Of a DNA stretch of 64,000 nt, positions 44,841-53,304 are shown in pieces (position 1 is the first letter of the stretch; each line of letters starts with the position of its first letter). The DNA lies in assembly GCA_965206405.1 (NCBI GenBank), contig CBDBJQ010000006.1, positions 1,488,001 to 1,552,000 on the forward strand, written 5' to 3'. The notes beneath the pieces are model-generated. The model made no database searches and was not told the origin of the DNA. It saw only the letters and a program-made list of their open reading frames with translations. The position numbers and the translations under genes are program-made. Source of the stretch: CBDBJQ01 sp965206405. GTDB taxonomy: Bacteria > Pseudomonadota > Alphaproteobacteria > UBA8366.

Positions 44841-45848
44841 TCATCCGGTTCCTGCGCGCAGTGCTGCGGTCTCTACCCCGCATCTTGTTTGGGGTCCCAC
44901 CGCCAAACCTGCCTCTTCCGGCAAGCCGAGCATGATATTCATGTTCTGCACCGCCTGCCCTGAGGCGCCCTTGCCGAGGTTGTCGAGAAGACCCGCCACC
45001 ACCGCTTGCTCTTTGTCGTCATTGCCGAAGACATGCAGGCGCAGTTCGTTCGTGTTGTTCAGATTCTCCGGATCGAGCAGACCCGATGCGGGAAGATCCC
45101 CAGCATCGGCGACGGTAATAAAGGCCTCGCCGTTATAGTGCCTGGCGAGAATCCGGTACACATCCTCCGGCGTTGGCCGGCCCGGCAGCGCGCCAAGCTG
45201 GAGCGGCACCTGGACGATCATGCCCTTGTAATAACGACCGACGCTCGGCACGAAGAGCGGACGGGCGGCAAGACCACTGTGCAACTGGATTTCCGGGACA
45301 TGCTTGTGCTCAAGGCCAAGCGCGTAGAGCCGGAATGCGGTCTCAGTGAAGGTTTCACTCGCCGGGTTCTCGAACTCGGCGATCAGCGCCTTGCCACCGC
45401 CGGAATACCCGGACACCCCATTGATCACGACAGGCCAATCCGCGGGCAGCAAATCCGCCCGCACCAGCGGATGGAGGATGGCTATCGCCGCAAGTGCATA
45501 ACAGCCCGGATTGCTCACCCGTGTTGCTTCGGCAATGCGCACCCGCTGGCCAGCATCGTATTCGGGCAGGCCGTAGATCCAGCTTTCGGCTACCCGGTGC
45601 GCCGTGCTGGCATCGATGACGCGCACTGCCGGGTTCTCGATCATCGTTACCGCTTCCCGCGCGGCATCATCCGGCAGGCACAGGACAACGAGATCGGCGG
45701 CGTTCAGAAGTCCCCGACGCCGGTCGATATCGTGCCGGTCCTCATGCGCGAGACCCAGGAGAGTGATATCCGAACGGCTTTCGAGGCGGCTGCGTATCTG
45801 CAGGCCCGTGGTGCCGTGTTCACCGTCGATGAATATTTTTGCCGTCAT
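44841..45848 (-). CDS. argC: N-acetyl-gamma-glutamyl-phosphate reductase (type 2)
   Basis: A 335-aa NADPH-dependent reductase of arginine biosynthesis. Features: FIDGEHGTTGLQI at the N-terminus, catalytic Cys in SNPGCYA, NGVSGYSGGGKAL and HKHVPEIQLHSGL. It is 104 bp after rpsI on the same strand, the common rplM-rpsI-argC order of alphaproteobacteria. GGGGGAC precedes the ATG. Confidence 0.96.
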   Translation of the reverse strand: MTAKIFIDGEHGTTGLQIRSRLESRSDITLLGLAHEDRHDIDRRRGLLNAADLVVLCLPDDAAREAVTMIENPAVRVIDASTAHRVAESWIYGLPEYDAGQRVRIAEATRVSNPGCYALAAIAILHPLVRADLLPADWPVVINGVSGYSGGGKALIAEFENPASETFTETAFRLYALGLEHKHVPEIQLHSGLAARPLFVPSVGRYYKGMIVQVPLQLGALPGRPTPEDVYRILARHYNGEAFITVADAGDLPASGLLDPENLNNTNELRLHVFGNDDKEQAVVAGLLDNLGKGASGQAVQNMNIMLGLPEEAGLAVGPQTRCGVETAALRAGTG

Positions 45849-45952
45849 GGGATGTCCCCCATGGGAAAATTCCGCAAGCCGCCGCCAACCGTAGCGGCGG
45901 TGGAATCGTTACTGCGGTCGGTCGCAAAAGACAGCGGCCGTGGATTTCGAAT

Positions 45953-46642
45953 TTAGCGTTTGGAGAACTGGAAGCTACGTCGCGCCTTGCGCTTACCGTA
46001 TTTCTTGCGTTCTACCACGCGGGAGTCCCTGGTCAGAAAGCCGCCTTTCTTCAGGGTTGGCCGCAGATCGGGATCGTGGAGCGCCAGCGCCTTACTGACC
46101 CCGTGGCGCACGGAGCCCGCCTGTCCCGACAGACCGCCGCCCTTTACGGTGCAGAAGACGTCGTACTGGCCGGCCCTGCCCGCCGCCTCGAAAGGCTGGT
46201 TGATCATCATACGCAGGGTTGGGCGCTGGAAATACACCTCGGAGTCCTTGCCGTTGACGATGATTCGCCCCGGGCCAGGCTTGATCCAGACGCGGGCTAT
46301 GGATTCCTTGCGCTTGCCGGTCGCATAGGAACGACCTTGCTCGTCGAGCTCCGGTTCGGCTGGTGGAAACATCGTTTCGGCCGCAGAAACGCCCATCGCT
46401 TTATCGAGATCGGCAAGACCCGCAGGCTCGTCCGTCGATTCGCCTGCCACACCATCGGTCGCGTCATTGCCGGATTCTTCGGCAACCTCAACTGCCGCCG
46501 TTTCGATGGTCGATGTCTCGGAGGCCGCCTCCTCAGGAACCGATTCCTCGGAGGCCGCAACCTCAGGAGTCGCCGTTTCGGCGCCTGACGTTGCAGAATC
46601 GCCGCTCTCGGCAGCTTCCGGTTTATCGTCTTCCGCGGTCAT
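45953..46642 (-). CDS. rpsI: 30S ribosomal protein S9 with a long acidic N-terminal extension
   Basis: S9 binds 16S rRNA, and its C-terminal tail reaches the P-site tRNA. The S9 domain covers about residues 100-229: YATGKRKESIARVWIKPG, GGGLSGQAGSVRHGVSKAL, TRDSRVVERKKYGKRKARRSFQFSKR. The first ~95 residues are almost entirely Ala, Glu, Ser, Thr and Asp. Alphaproteobacterial S9 is normally about 155-160 aa, so some 70 residues are extra. The start overlaps rplM by 4 bp. Confidence 0.96.
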   Translation of the reverse strand: MTAEDDKPEAAESGDSATSGAETATPEVAASEESVPEEAASETSTIETAAVEVAEESGNDATDGVAGESTDEPAGLADLDKAMGVSAAETMFPPAEPELDEQGRSYATGKRKESIARVWIKPGPGRIIVNGKDSEVYFQRPTLRMMINQPFEAAGRAGQYDVFCTVKGGGLSGQAGSVRHGVSKALALHDPDLRPTLKKGGFLTRDSRVVERKKYGKRKARRSFQFSKR

Positions 46643-47106
46643 CTGGCGCTCCGTTTGTTTTTCGCGTGCATCGCTCCGATATCGAGCGGCTCGGGTTTTT
46701 GGGCCTCGTGAGGATGATCCGGCCCTGCATAAACCCGCAAATTCTTCATTTGCTGCCGGCCGAGCTTGCCCTTGGGCAGCATCCGCTCGACAGCCTTGAG
46801 CACAACTCTCTCGGGATGCTTGCCCTCGATAAGCCCGCCTGCTGTCACCGACTTGATTCCACCGGGGTATCCCGTGTGGCGGTAATAGATCTTGTTCTCC
46901 AGCTTACGCCCCGTCAGATGGATTTTTTTGGCATTGACCACAATGACGTGGTCGCCGCAGTCCATATGCGGCGTGAAAGTCGGTTTGTTCTTGCCTCGGA
47001 GAATCTTCGCAATGATCGACGCCATCCGCCCCAGGATGAGGCCGTCGGCATCGACGACATAATGCTTTTTGTCGATCTCCGAAGCCTTCATGGAATAGGT
47101 CTGCAT
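46639..47106 (-). CDS. rplM: 50S ribosomal protein L13
   Basis: A 155-aa large-subunit protein with canonical features: MQTYSMKASEIDKKHYVVDADG, LGRMASIIAKILRGKNKPTFTPHMDCGD, YRHTGYPGG and MLPKGKLGRQQMKNLRVYAGPDHPHEAQKP. The ATG at 47106 gives the usual N-terminus; an upstream in-frame extension to 47166 is not part of the family. It is co-transcribed with rpsI. Confidence 0.97.
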   Translation of the reverse strand: MQTYSMKASEIDKKHYVVDADGLILGRMASIIAKILRGKNKPTFTPHMDCGDHVIVVNAKKIHLTGRKLENKIYYRHTGYPGGIKSVTAGGLIEGKHPERVVLKAVERMLPKGKLGRQQMKNLRVYAGPDHPHEAQKPEPLDIGAMHAKNKRSAR

Positions 47107-47237
47107 CAGACGGTTCCCGGCTTCGCGATGGTCGCGGAGTATTATCTCCCGGCTCGCCTCTGTCAATACACGGGAATCATGCGGAAATCGGCTTTGCCAC
47201 CAGGCAAATTTCGGCCTGGGTTGAGCCCTGACAGCGT

Positions 47238-47843
47238 TCAGTCCTGCGGCGTCGCATAGGTCGCCATCACATGGGCGATCTCATAAGGCCCCGCCTTTGC
47301 CTTTCTGCCTTCTTCTGCGGATTCTGCAGATTCTGCGGAATCGCCCTCGGTGGCCAGCACGACTTCCAGATGCGCAAGAAACCGGTCATTCCCGACCACC
47401 CGAGCCGCAGCGAGGATATCGGCCCGGGGCGGAGCCCGGAGGAAGCTGATGTTGAGATTGGTCGTCACCGCCATGCGGATCGGCCCGAGTTGCCCCATCA
47501 GAGCCGCGTAGGCGGCGAAATCGGCAAGCGCCATCAACGACGGCCCGGCCACGGTTCCCCCGGGGCGTATATGCTTGATATCGAAAGGCAGGCGCATGAC
47601 CGCGGTTCCGTAGCCGATTGCCTCGGCGTAAAAACCATAAGTGTCGACGAAAGCGCCGCCGTCGCGGGCCAACGCATCGAACTTTGCCGCCGTTATCAGC
47701 CCTTTGGGCGACCCGGACTCAACCCTGGACCAGTGCCAGGAAACCTCGTGCCCTCCCCCATTGCCAGCCGTTTCTCGGTCCCGGGCCGGGCCGTCGGGTC
47801 CGAAGGGCTGGCTCCACGAGTATTTCGCTGAGTATCCCGTCAT
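47238..47843 (-). CDS. PaaI-type hot-dog thioesterase family protein
   Basis: A 201-aa protein with the PaaI/YdiI-like core: PFDIKHIRPGGTVAGPSLMALADFAAYAAL, MAVTTNLNISFLRAPP and ILAAARVVGNDRFLAHLEVVL. It has an inserted SAESAESAEE run (about residues 170-180). It probably hydrolyses acyl-CoA. Its ATG overlaps the stop of the upstream aminotransferase gene by 4 bp, so the two are translationally coupled. Confidence 0.85.
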   Translation of the reverse strand: MTGYSAKYSWSQPFGPDGPARDRETAGNGGGHEVSWHWSRVESGSPKGLITAAKFDALARDGGAFVDTYGFYAEAIGYGTAVMRLPFDIKHIRPGGTVAGPSLMALADFAAYAALMGQLGPIRMAVTTNLNISFLRAPPRADILAAARVVGNDRFLAHLEVVLATEGDSAESAESAEEGRKAKAGPYEIAHVMATYATPQD

Positions 47844-48760
47844 GCGGCGACGGTGTAATCAACGGCAGTGCTGTAGGCCGGGTCATCGTGCAGGTTCCAG
47901 TACATCTCGCGGACACGTTCCGTGACCGGCCCCGGCGTTCCGTCGGCGATGGTGTTCCCGTCAACGCTGGTTACCGGGATGATTCCGCCGGCGGTCGTGC
48001 TCAGGAAAACCTCCTCGGCGCCACGAAGCGCGCCTTCGGACAGTTTGCCGAGCCGGGCGTCGATATTCATCTCTCCGGCCAACTCGAGCACCGTTTCCCG
48101 GGTTATTCCTTCCAGCACGCCATCCTCTGGCGAGACGAGCACGCCGTCCGACAGGGCAAAGATGTTCCAGCCGCGGCCTTCGGTGACATTGCCCTCGCCG
48201 TCGAGCAGAACGGCGTAGCGGGCATTCCGGTCATAAGCCTCGAACAGGGCGCGGACGAAATCGAGCCGCCCGAAATTCTTGACCGTCGGATCGACCGCCT
48301 CGGGCGGGATCCGTATCGTCTCGGCGACCACGATGCCGCAGCCGTTCTCGGTCTCGTCTTCCGACACCACCGAATGGTAAGGCAACGCCCAGGCAAGCAG
48401 ACGATTACTGCAGGTTCTCAGATCCTTGTGCGTGGATTGCGGGGAGCCCCGGGTTGCTACAATGGTGACCATCGAATCCTGGAGGCCAGCCCGTGCAACG
48501 CAGCCGTTCAGGACCTCGGTATAGCCGTCCCTGTCGAACCCGAGTGTGTCATAGCGGCGGCTCTCTATCGAGCGTTCCCAGCGATCGAGATGATCATTGA
48601 GGCGGAAGAAACGTCCCTTCCAGACATGGATTGCGTCGTAGCACATATCGGCGAGCTGGAAGCCCATGTCGGTAACGGGAATCCGCAATTCCTCGATCGG
48701 CATGTATTCGCCCTCGCTATAGCCGAAGCCCCCGCTCCCGTATCTCTCTGCGTCAGTCAT
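47840..48760 (-). CDS. Class IV (branched-chain/D-amino acid type) aminotransferase
   Basis: A 306-aa PLP enzyme of fold type IV: DAIHVWKGRFFRLNDHLDRWERSI, the PLP-Lys region TVKNFGRLDF, VTEGRGWNIFAL and LEGITRETVLELA. The DMCYDAIHVWKGRFFRL segment resembles (R)-selective amine transaminases more than IlvE or aminodeoxychorismate lyase; this is from memory and tentative. The ATG at 48760 is preferred over 48775. Confidence 0.87.
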   Translation of the reverse strand: MTDAERYGSGGFGYSEGEYMPIEELRIPVTDMGFQLADMCYDAIHVWKGRFFRLNDHLDRWERSIESRRYDTLGFDRDGYTEVLNGCVARAGLQDSMVTIVATRGSPQSTHKDLRTCSNRLLAWALPYHSVVSEDETENGCGIVVAETIRIPPEAVDPTVKNFGRLDFVRALFEAYDRNARYAVLLDGEGNVTEGRGWNIFALSDGVLVSPEDGVLEGITRETVLELAGEMNIDARLGKLSEGALRGAEEVFLSTTAGGIIPVTSVDGNTIADGTPGPVTERVREMYWNLHDDPAYSTAVDYTVAA

Positions 48761-49127
48761 TCCTTGTGTCCTCAAAATTGATCATCCGCGCGCAGGCGAC
48801 CCTGTGGCCCACCGGATCCTACTCTATATTAAGACATAACGCGCCTTCCCGACATCCGACCCAGGCAAAATTCACCGGTAAATTTGCGGGGTATCTCGCG
48901 GAGATTCCAGGAAAGTTGCAGGAGTGTTAATTTCGGGGGAGGGTGGAATCCCGAGAGGATTTCAGCGGATTAAGCTTGCGATACCCCGGCAGCTTGGGCA
49001 TTCTCCTGCCCGGCCATCGCGGCCAGCCGGCATCCGGGTGCGTTTTACTAAAATCGAGCGCCGGATTGCCTCGAATGTAGCAAAAACATCCGCCGCAGGC
49101 TCCAGTTCAGGGAGGACGAAACACTTC
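48761..49127. other. Divergent promoter region before the molybdenum hydroxylase operon
   Basis: This 367-bp spacer separates the minus-strand aminotransferase from the plus-strand FAD subunit. The only AT-rich patch is ctatattaagacataac near 48825-48841, which could hold a -10 for either direction. The long in-frame stretch upstream of 49128 (open to 48924) is rich in Arg and Pro and looks non-coding. No RNA gene or riboswitch was recognised. Confidence 0.45.
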
Positions 49128-49994
49128 ATGCAAATCATGCAGTACGAAGCACCCAAATCCGCAAAGGACGCAGCCAAGCTGCTTGCCAGCGCCAAAGGCG
49201 TGGCCAAGGTATTGGCCGGCGGCACAGATCTCCTGGTGCAGATGCGGGCCGATATGATCGAGCCGGCACTGATCGTCGACATCAAGCACATTCCGGAGAC
49301 CCGAAAGATTGTCGCCGAAAAAGGCGGATTCAGAATTGGCGCCACCGTCGCCGGCGCAGAACTCAAGGAACACCCGCGGGTATCCAAGGCCTGGCCTGGC
49401 ATCGTCGAAGCCTTCGATTTGATCGGCTCAACGCAGATCCAGGGCCGTTGCACGCTTGGCGGCAATCTCTGCAACGCCTCACCTGCAGCTGACAGCGTCC
49501 CGGCGATGTACGCCGCCGACGCGGTCGCCCGCATCGCCGGCCCGAGAGGTGTGCGCGAGGTGTCGGTCGAGAAGATCCCGACCGGACCCGGCAAGACCTC
49601 GCTGAAGAAGGGCGAGTTCGTCGTCTCCTTTTTTCTGCCCAAGCGACCACCGCGTTCCTCTGACGCCTATCTCCGGTTCATTCCGCGCACCGAAATGGAC
49701 ATCGCCGTTGTCGGCTCCGGCGTCAGCCTGACGCTCGACAAGTCAGGAATCTGCACTGACGCCACGGTTGCGCTCGGCGCAGTCGCCCCGACGGTCATTC
49801 TCGTTCCGGCCGCAGCCAAGGCCCTGATCGGCACATCGCTCGACGATGCAGCTCTCGACAAGGCTGCCAAGGCCGCCAGTGCCGCCGCCAAACCCATCAG
49901 CGACAAGCGCGGCACCATCGAATACCGCGTCAAGGTCGCCGGCGTGCTGACACGCCGTGCCGCCAAGATAGCTTACGAACGCGCGAAAGGTTGA
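49128..49994 (+). CDS. Molybdenum hydroxylase FAD-binding (medium) subunit, CoxM-like
   Basis: A 288-aa FAD subunit of a xanthine-dehydrogenase-family enzyme: LAGGTDLLVQMRADM (FAD pyrophosphate loop), STQIQGRCTLGGNLCNASPAADSVP and the C-terminal CO-dehydrogenase flavoprotein domain (FIPRTEMDIAVVGSGVSL). It passes electrons from the FeS subunit to an acceptor. GGGAGGAC precedes the ATG at 49128. It is first in an M-S-L operon. Confidence 0.93.
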   Translation: MQIMQYEAPKSAKDAAKLLASAKGVAKVLAGGTDLLVQMRADMIEPALIVDIKHIPETRKIVAEKGGFRIGATVAGAELKEHPRVSKAWPGIVEAFDLIGSTQIQGRCTLGGNLCNASPAADSVPAMYAADAVARIAGPRGVREVSVEKIPTGPGKTSLKKGEFVVSFFLPKRPPRSSDAYLRFIPRTEMDIAVVGSGVSLTLDKSGICTDATVALGAVAPTVILVPAAAKALIGTSLDDAALDKAAKAASAAAKPISDKRGTIEYRVKVAGVLTRRAAKIAYERAKG

Positions 49995-49999
49995 TCTCT

Positions 50000-50476
50000 A
50001 TGTCCAAGATTCACGTCAATACCACCATTAACGGGGACCGCACCGAGTTCCTGTGCGAAGCCGAGGATACCCTCCTCGACGTCCTTCGCGACGAACTCAA
50101 CATGACCGGTAGCAAGGAAGGCTGCGCGTCGGGTGACTGCGGCGCCTGTAGCGTGATGATGGATGGGCGCCTCGTCTGCTCCTGTCTCGTGCTCGGGGCC
50201 GAGGCCAACGGGAGCGCGGTCGAGACCATCGAGGCGATGGCCGAAGGCGAGGATCTGCATCCCCTTCAGAGGCATTTCCTTGAGCATGCCGCGCTGCAAT
50301 GCGGCATCTGCACGCCGGGGTTCCTGGTTGCCGCCAAGGCATTGCTGGAAAAAAATCCCGACCCCACGGAAACCGAGATCCGCTACTGGCTCGCCGGCAA
50401 TCTCTGCCGGTGCACCGGGTACGACAAGATTGTCAGGGCCGTTCAGGACGCGGCCGTCGAAATGAGAGGAGCCTGA
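50000..50476 (+). CDS. Molybdenum hydroxylase 2Fe-2S (small) subunit, CoxS-like
   Basis: A 158-aa protein with both [2Fe-2S] clusters. The plant-ferredoxin type is SKEGCASGDCGACSVMMDGRLVCSC; the C-terminal four-helix type is CGICTPGFLV plus NLCRCTGYDKI. It follows the FAD subunit with 5 bp between stop and start. Confidence 0.96.
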   Translation: MSKIHVNTTINGDRTEFLCEAEDTLLDVLRDELNMTGSKEGCASGDCGACSVMMDGRLVCSCLVLGAEANGSAVETIEAMAEGEDLHPLQRHFLEHAALQCGICTPGFLVAAKALLEKNPDPTETEIRYWLAGNLCRCTGYDKIVRAVQDAAVEMRGA

Positions 50477-50479
50477 ACC

Positions 50480-52789
50480 ATGGCTACAAGCAAAAAAGCG
50501 AACGGCAAGAGCAATGGAGCCGATTCCGGCCTGAAGTGGGTCGGCACAAGGCCGGTCCGCCCCGACGGCGTCGACAAGGTCACGGGGCGCGCGAAGTTCG
50601 GCGCCGATCTCAGCGCGCCCAACATGCTCATCGGCCGGGTTCTGCGCAGCCCGCACGCCCATGCCCGCATCAAGTCGATCGACACTTCCAAGGCCGAGGC
50701 CCTGCCCGGCGTCAAGGCGGTGATCACCCGTGATGACTTTGCCGACATGCCCTCCGAGTTCTCCCCGGCCGGCGAGATGCTGGTCAACTACCGCGACATG
50801 CTCCGCAATGTCATGGCGCGCGAGAAGGCGCTTTATGATGGACATGCGGTTGCGGCCGTCGCCGCCACGAGCAACAACATTGCCCGCAGGGCACTGAAGC
50901 TGATCAAGGTCGACTACGAGGTTCTGCCGCACGTCATCGATGTCGTCGAGGCGATGAAAAAGAATGCCCCGGTCCTGCACGACAATATGATCACCGAGGG
51001 TGTCGACCCGGCGCCGAAGAAAGCCTCCAACGTTGCCAAGCGGATCGAGTTCACGCTCGGTGACATCGAGAAGGGCTTCGCCAAGGCCGACTTCATTGTC
51101 GAACGCGAGTTCAACACCAAACCCGTCCACCAGGGCTACATCGAGCCCCATGCCTGTCTCGCTAATTTCTCCGAGGATGGCAGCGCCGAACTCTGGTGCA
51201 CGACCCAGGGCCACTATGTGGTTCGCGGACATTGTGCGCGGCTTCTTGGCCTCGACGTTTCGCGGCTTCGCGTCACTTCCTCCGAGATCGGCGGCGGCTT
51301 TGGCGGCAAGACGGTGGTCTATCTCGAACCGCTCGCCCTTGCGCTTTCGCGCAAGTGCCGCCAGCCGGTGAAGATGCAGATGACCCGCGAAGAGGTCATG
51401 CGCGCGACCGGCCCGACCTCGGGCGCCAACGTCAAGGTGAAGATCGGTGCCACCAAGGACGGCAAGATCACCGCTGGCGAAGCCGAGCTCAAGTACCAGG
51501 CCGGCGCCTTCCAGGGGTCACCAGTTCAACCGGGCTGCATGTGCGCCTATGCGCCCTACGACCTCGAACACGTCAAGGTCGTCGGTTTTGATGTGGTCGT
51601 TAACCGGCCCAAAGTTGCGGCCTACCGGGCCCCGGGCGCGCCGATCTCCGAATATGCCGTGGAGTCAGTGATTGACGAGGTCGCCCACAAGGTCGGTATG
51701 GACCCGATCGATCTGCGTCTCAAGAACGCGGCTACAGAAGGTACCAAGGCCGCTTACGGGCCGAAGTTCGGCCCCATCGGCCTGGTCGAGACGCTGAAGC
51801 AGGCCAAGGCCCTGAAGCACTACAAGATACCGCTCGGACTCAACCAGGGCCGCGGTGTTGCCTCGGGCTTCTGGTTCAATATCGGCGGTGAGACCTGTGC
51901 CACCCTGACTCTGAACGAAGACGGAACCCTGACCCTCGTTGCGGGCACGCCTGACGTCGGCGGTTCGCGCGCATCGCTTTGCCTGATGGCAGCGGAAACC
52001 CTCGGCATTGAATACGAGGACATCCGCCCAATCATCGGCGATACCAGCTCGCTTGGTTACACCTTCCTCACCGGAGGCAGCCGCGTGACCTTCTCCAGCG
52101 GCAAGGCCGTCTACGAAGCTTCGCAGGAGATCATCAAGCAGGCCTGCAACAGGGCGGCCCAGGTCTGGGAGATCGAGGAGGATGCGGTCGAGTGGGATGA
52201 CGGCGTCGTTCGCCCTGCCGGACCAAATGCCGGTGAGTTCGAGCCGATGACCCTCGCCGACATCGCCAAGAAGGCCAACAAGACCGGTGGGCCGATTGTC
52301 GGCCACGCCCAGATCAACGCCCAGGGCGCGGCGCCGAGCTTCGGCACTCACGTCGTGGACGTCGAAGTCGACAGGGAAACAGGCCGGGTCGACATCCTGC
52401 GCTACACGGCACTGCAGGACGCCGGCAAAGCGATCCATCCGAGCTATGTCGAGGGCCAAGTCCAGGGCGGCGCCGTCCAGGGCATCGGCTGGGCACTAAA
52501 CGAGGAATACATCTACGACGACAAGGGATGCCTCGAGAATGCCGGGTTCCTCGATTACCGGATCCCGGTCTGCTCGGACGTTCCGATGATCGACGCGGTC
52601 ATCGTCGAGGTGCCAAATCCGAACCATCCCTACGGCGTGCGCGGTGTCGGAGAGACTCCAATCGTACCGCCGATGGCCGCGATCTCGAACGCCGTTTCGG
52701 CCGCAACCGGCATCCGTTTCAGCAGCCTGCCGATGTCGCCGCCGAAGGTACTCGAGGCCATCGACAAGAACGAAGGCGGCGACGACTGA
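50480..52789 (+). CDS. Molybdenum hydroxylase large (molybdopterin) subunit
   Basis: A 769-aa Mo-cofactor subunit: GRAKFGADL, EPHACLANF, GGGFGGKTVVYLEPLALALSRK and the catalytic Glu in RGVGETPIVPPMAAISNAV. The active-site loop reads AYRAPGAP rather than the AYRCSFR of true CO dehydrogenases or the AYRGAGR of form II, so it is not a CO dehydrogenase. It is more probably an aromatic, N-heterocyclic or acyl-CoA hydroxylase/reductase. It begins 3 bp after the FeS gene. Confidence 0.94.
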   Translation: MATSKKANGKSNGADSGLKWVGTRPVRPDGVDKVTGRAKFGADLSAPNMLIGRVLRSPHAHARIKSIDTSKAEALPGVKAVITRDDFADMPSEFSPAGEMLVNYRDMLRNVMAREKALYDGHAVAAVAATSNNIARRALKLIKVDYEVLPHVIDVVEAMKKNAPVLHDNMITEGVDPAPKKASNVAKRIEFTLGDIEKGFAKADFIVEREFNTKPVHQGYIEPHACLANFSEDGSAELWCTTQGHYVVRGHCARLLGLDVSRLRVTSSEIGGGFGGKTVVYLEPLALALSRKCRQPVKMQMTREEVMRATGPTSGANVKVKIGATKDGKITAGEAELKYQAGAFQGSPVQPGCMCAYAPYDLEHVKVVGFDVVVNRPKVAAYRAPGAPISEYAVESVIDEVAHKVGMDPIDLRLKNAATEGTKAAYGPKFGPIGLVETLKQAKALKHYKIPLGLNQGRGVASGFWFNIGGETCATLTLNEDGTLTLVAGTPDVGGSRASLCLMAAETLGIEYEDIRPIIGDTSSLGYTFLTGGSRVTFSSGKAVYEASQEIIKQACNRAAQVWEIEEDAVEWDDGVVRPAGPNAGEFEPMTLADIAKKANKTGGPIVGHAQINAQGAAPSFGTHVVDVEVDRETGRVDILRYTALQDAGKAIHPSYVEGQVQGGAVQGIGWALNEEYIYDDKGCLENAGFLDYRIPVCSDVPMIDAVIVEVPNPNHPYGVRGVGETPIVPPMAAISNAVSAATGIRFSSLPMSPPKVLEAIDKNEGGDD

Positions 52790-52927
52790 CCGCCCTGTTT
52801 CTTCCCCCGGCATCGCTGGCCCGGGATAATTCTGATCTGCGGGCGGACCTCCGGGTTCGCCCGCGATCTTTCCGCTCCCTTCCCCGGGTTTTCCGTTGGT
52901 ATTTCCATCCCCGAATTCTCTTTTGGG

Positions 52928-52980
52928 GTTCTTGTCCTGAGTTCTTGTCCTGAGTTCTTGTCCGGGGGTTCTTGTCTCGG
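52928..52980. repeat. 13-bp tandem repeat, four copies
   Basis: gttcttgtcctga at 52928 and 52941, gttcttgtccggg at 52954 and gttcttgtctcgg at 52968, in the 220-bp gap between the Mo subunit and the MoaD-like gene. Non-coding. Confidence 0.92.
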
Positions 52981-53009
52981 GCGGCCTGCTTGGCAATCAT
53001 AATCGCACC

Positions 53010-53255
53010 ATGGCACACGTCGTTCTCACTCCCGCTCTTGCCCGCTTCACTGGTGGTCAAACCGATTTTGATCTCGATGTCGGTTCGATCAACCAGCTAA
53101 TCCGGGCTCTGGCCAAGATGCATCCCGAGATCAAACCCCATCTTGAGGAAGGCGTTGCTGTCGCCATCGACGGCCAGATCTATCAGGACGCGCTGTTAAC
53201 CAAGATCGAGCCCGACAGCGAGGTCCACATCCTACCCCAGATCGGCGGTGGTTGA
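53010..53255 (+). CDS. MoaD/ThiS-family sulfur-carrier-like protein
   Basis: An 81-aa beta-grasp protein with the diagnostic C-terminal Gly-Gly (ends LPQIGGG, one glycine beyond the usual GG). TDFDLDVGSINQLIRALAKMHPEI and AVAIDGQIYQDALLTKIEPDSEVHIL match the MoaD/ThiS core. It could donate sulfur for molybdopterin or for sulfuration of the hydroxylase cofactor encoded just upstream, or serve another pathway. No E1-like MoeB is adjacent. Confidence 0.85.
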   Translation: MAHVVLTPALARFTGGQTDFDLDVGSINQLIRALAKMHPEIKPHLEEGVAVAIDGQIYQDALLTKIEPDSEVHILPQIGGG

Positions 53256-53262
53256 GCGCCGT

Positions 53263-53288
53263 GGCCAGATCCTGCGGCCAGATCCTGC
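53263..53288. repeat. 13-bp tandem duplication before the GMC gene
   Basis: ggccagatcctgc occurs twice head to tail (53263-53275, 53276-53288), 17 bp before the GMC start codon. Confidence 0.9.
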
Positions 53289-53304
53289 GGATAGTATCGG
53301 TGCT

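Noticed and set aside
48924..49127. N-terminal extension of the FAD subunit from 48924
   Set aside because: The extra 68 residues are Arg/Pro-rich and unlike the family; a good ribosome site precedes 49128.
49973..51232. 419-aa minus-strand ORF opposite the FeS and Mo subunits
   Set aside because: Antisense shadow; the sense strand encodes well-conserved subunits.
50480..52789. Aerobic CO dehydrogenase large subunit (coxL)
   Set aside because: The active-site loop is AYRAPGAP, lacking the AYRCSFR cysteine motif required for CO oxidation.
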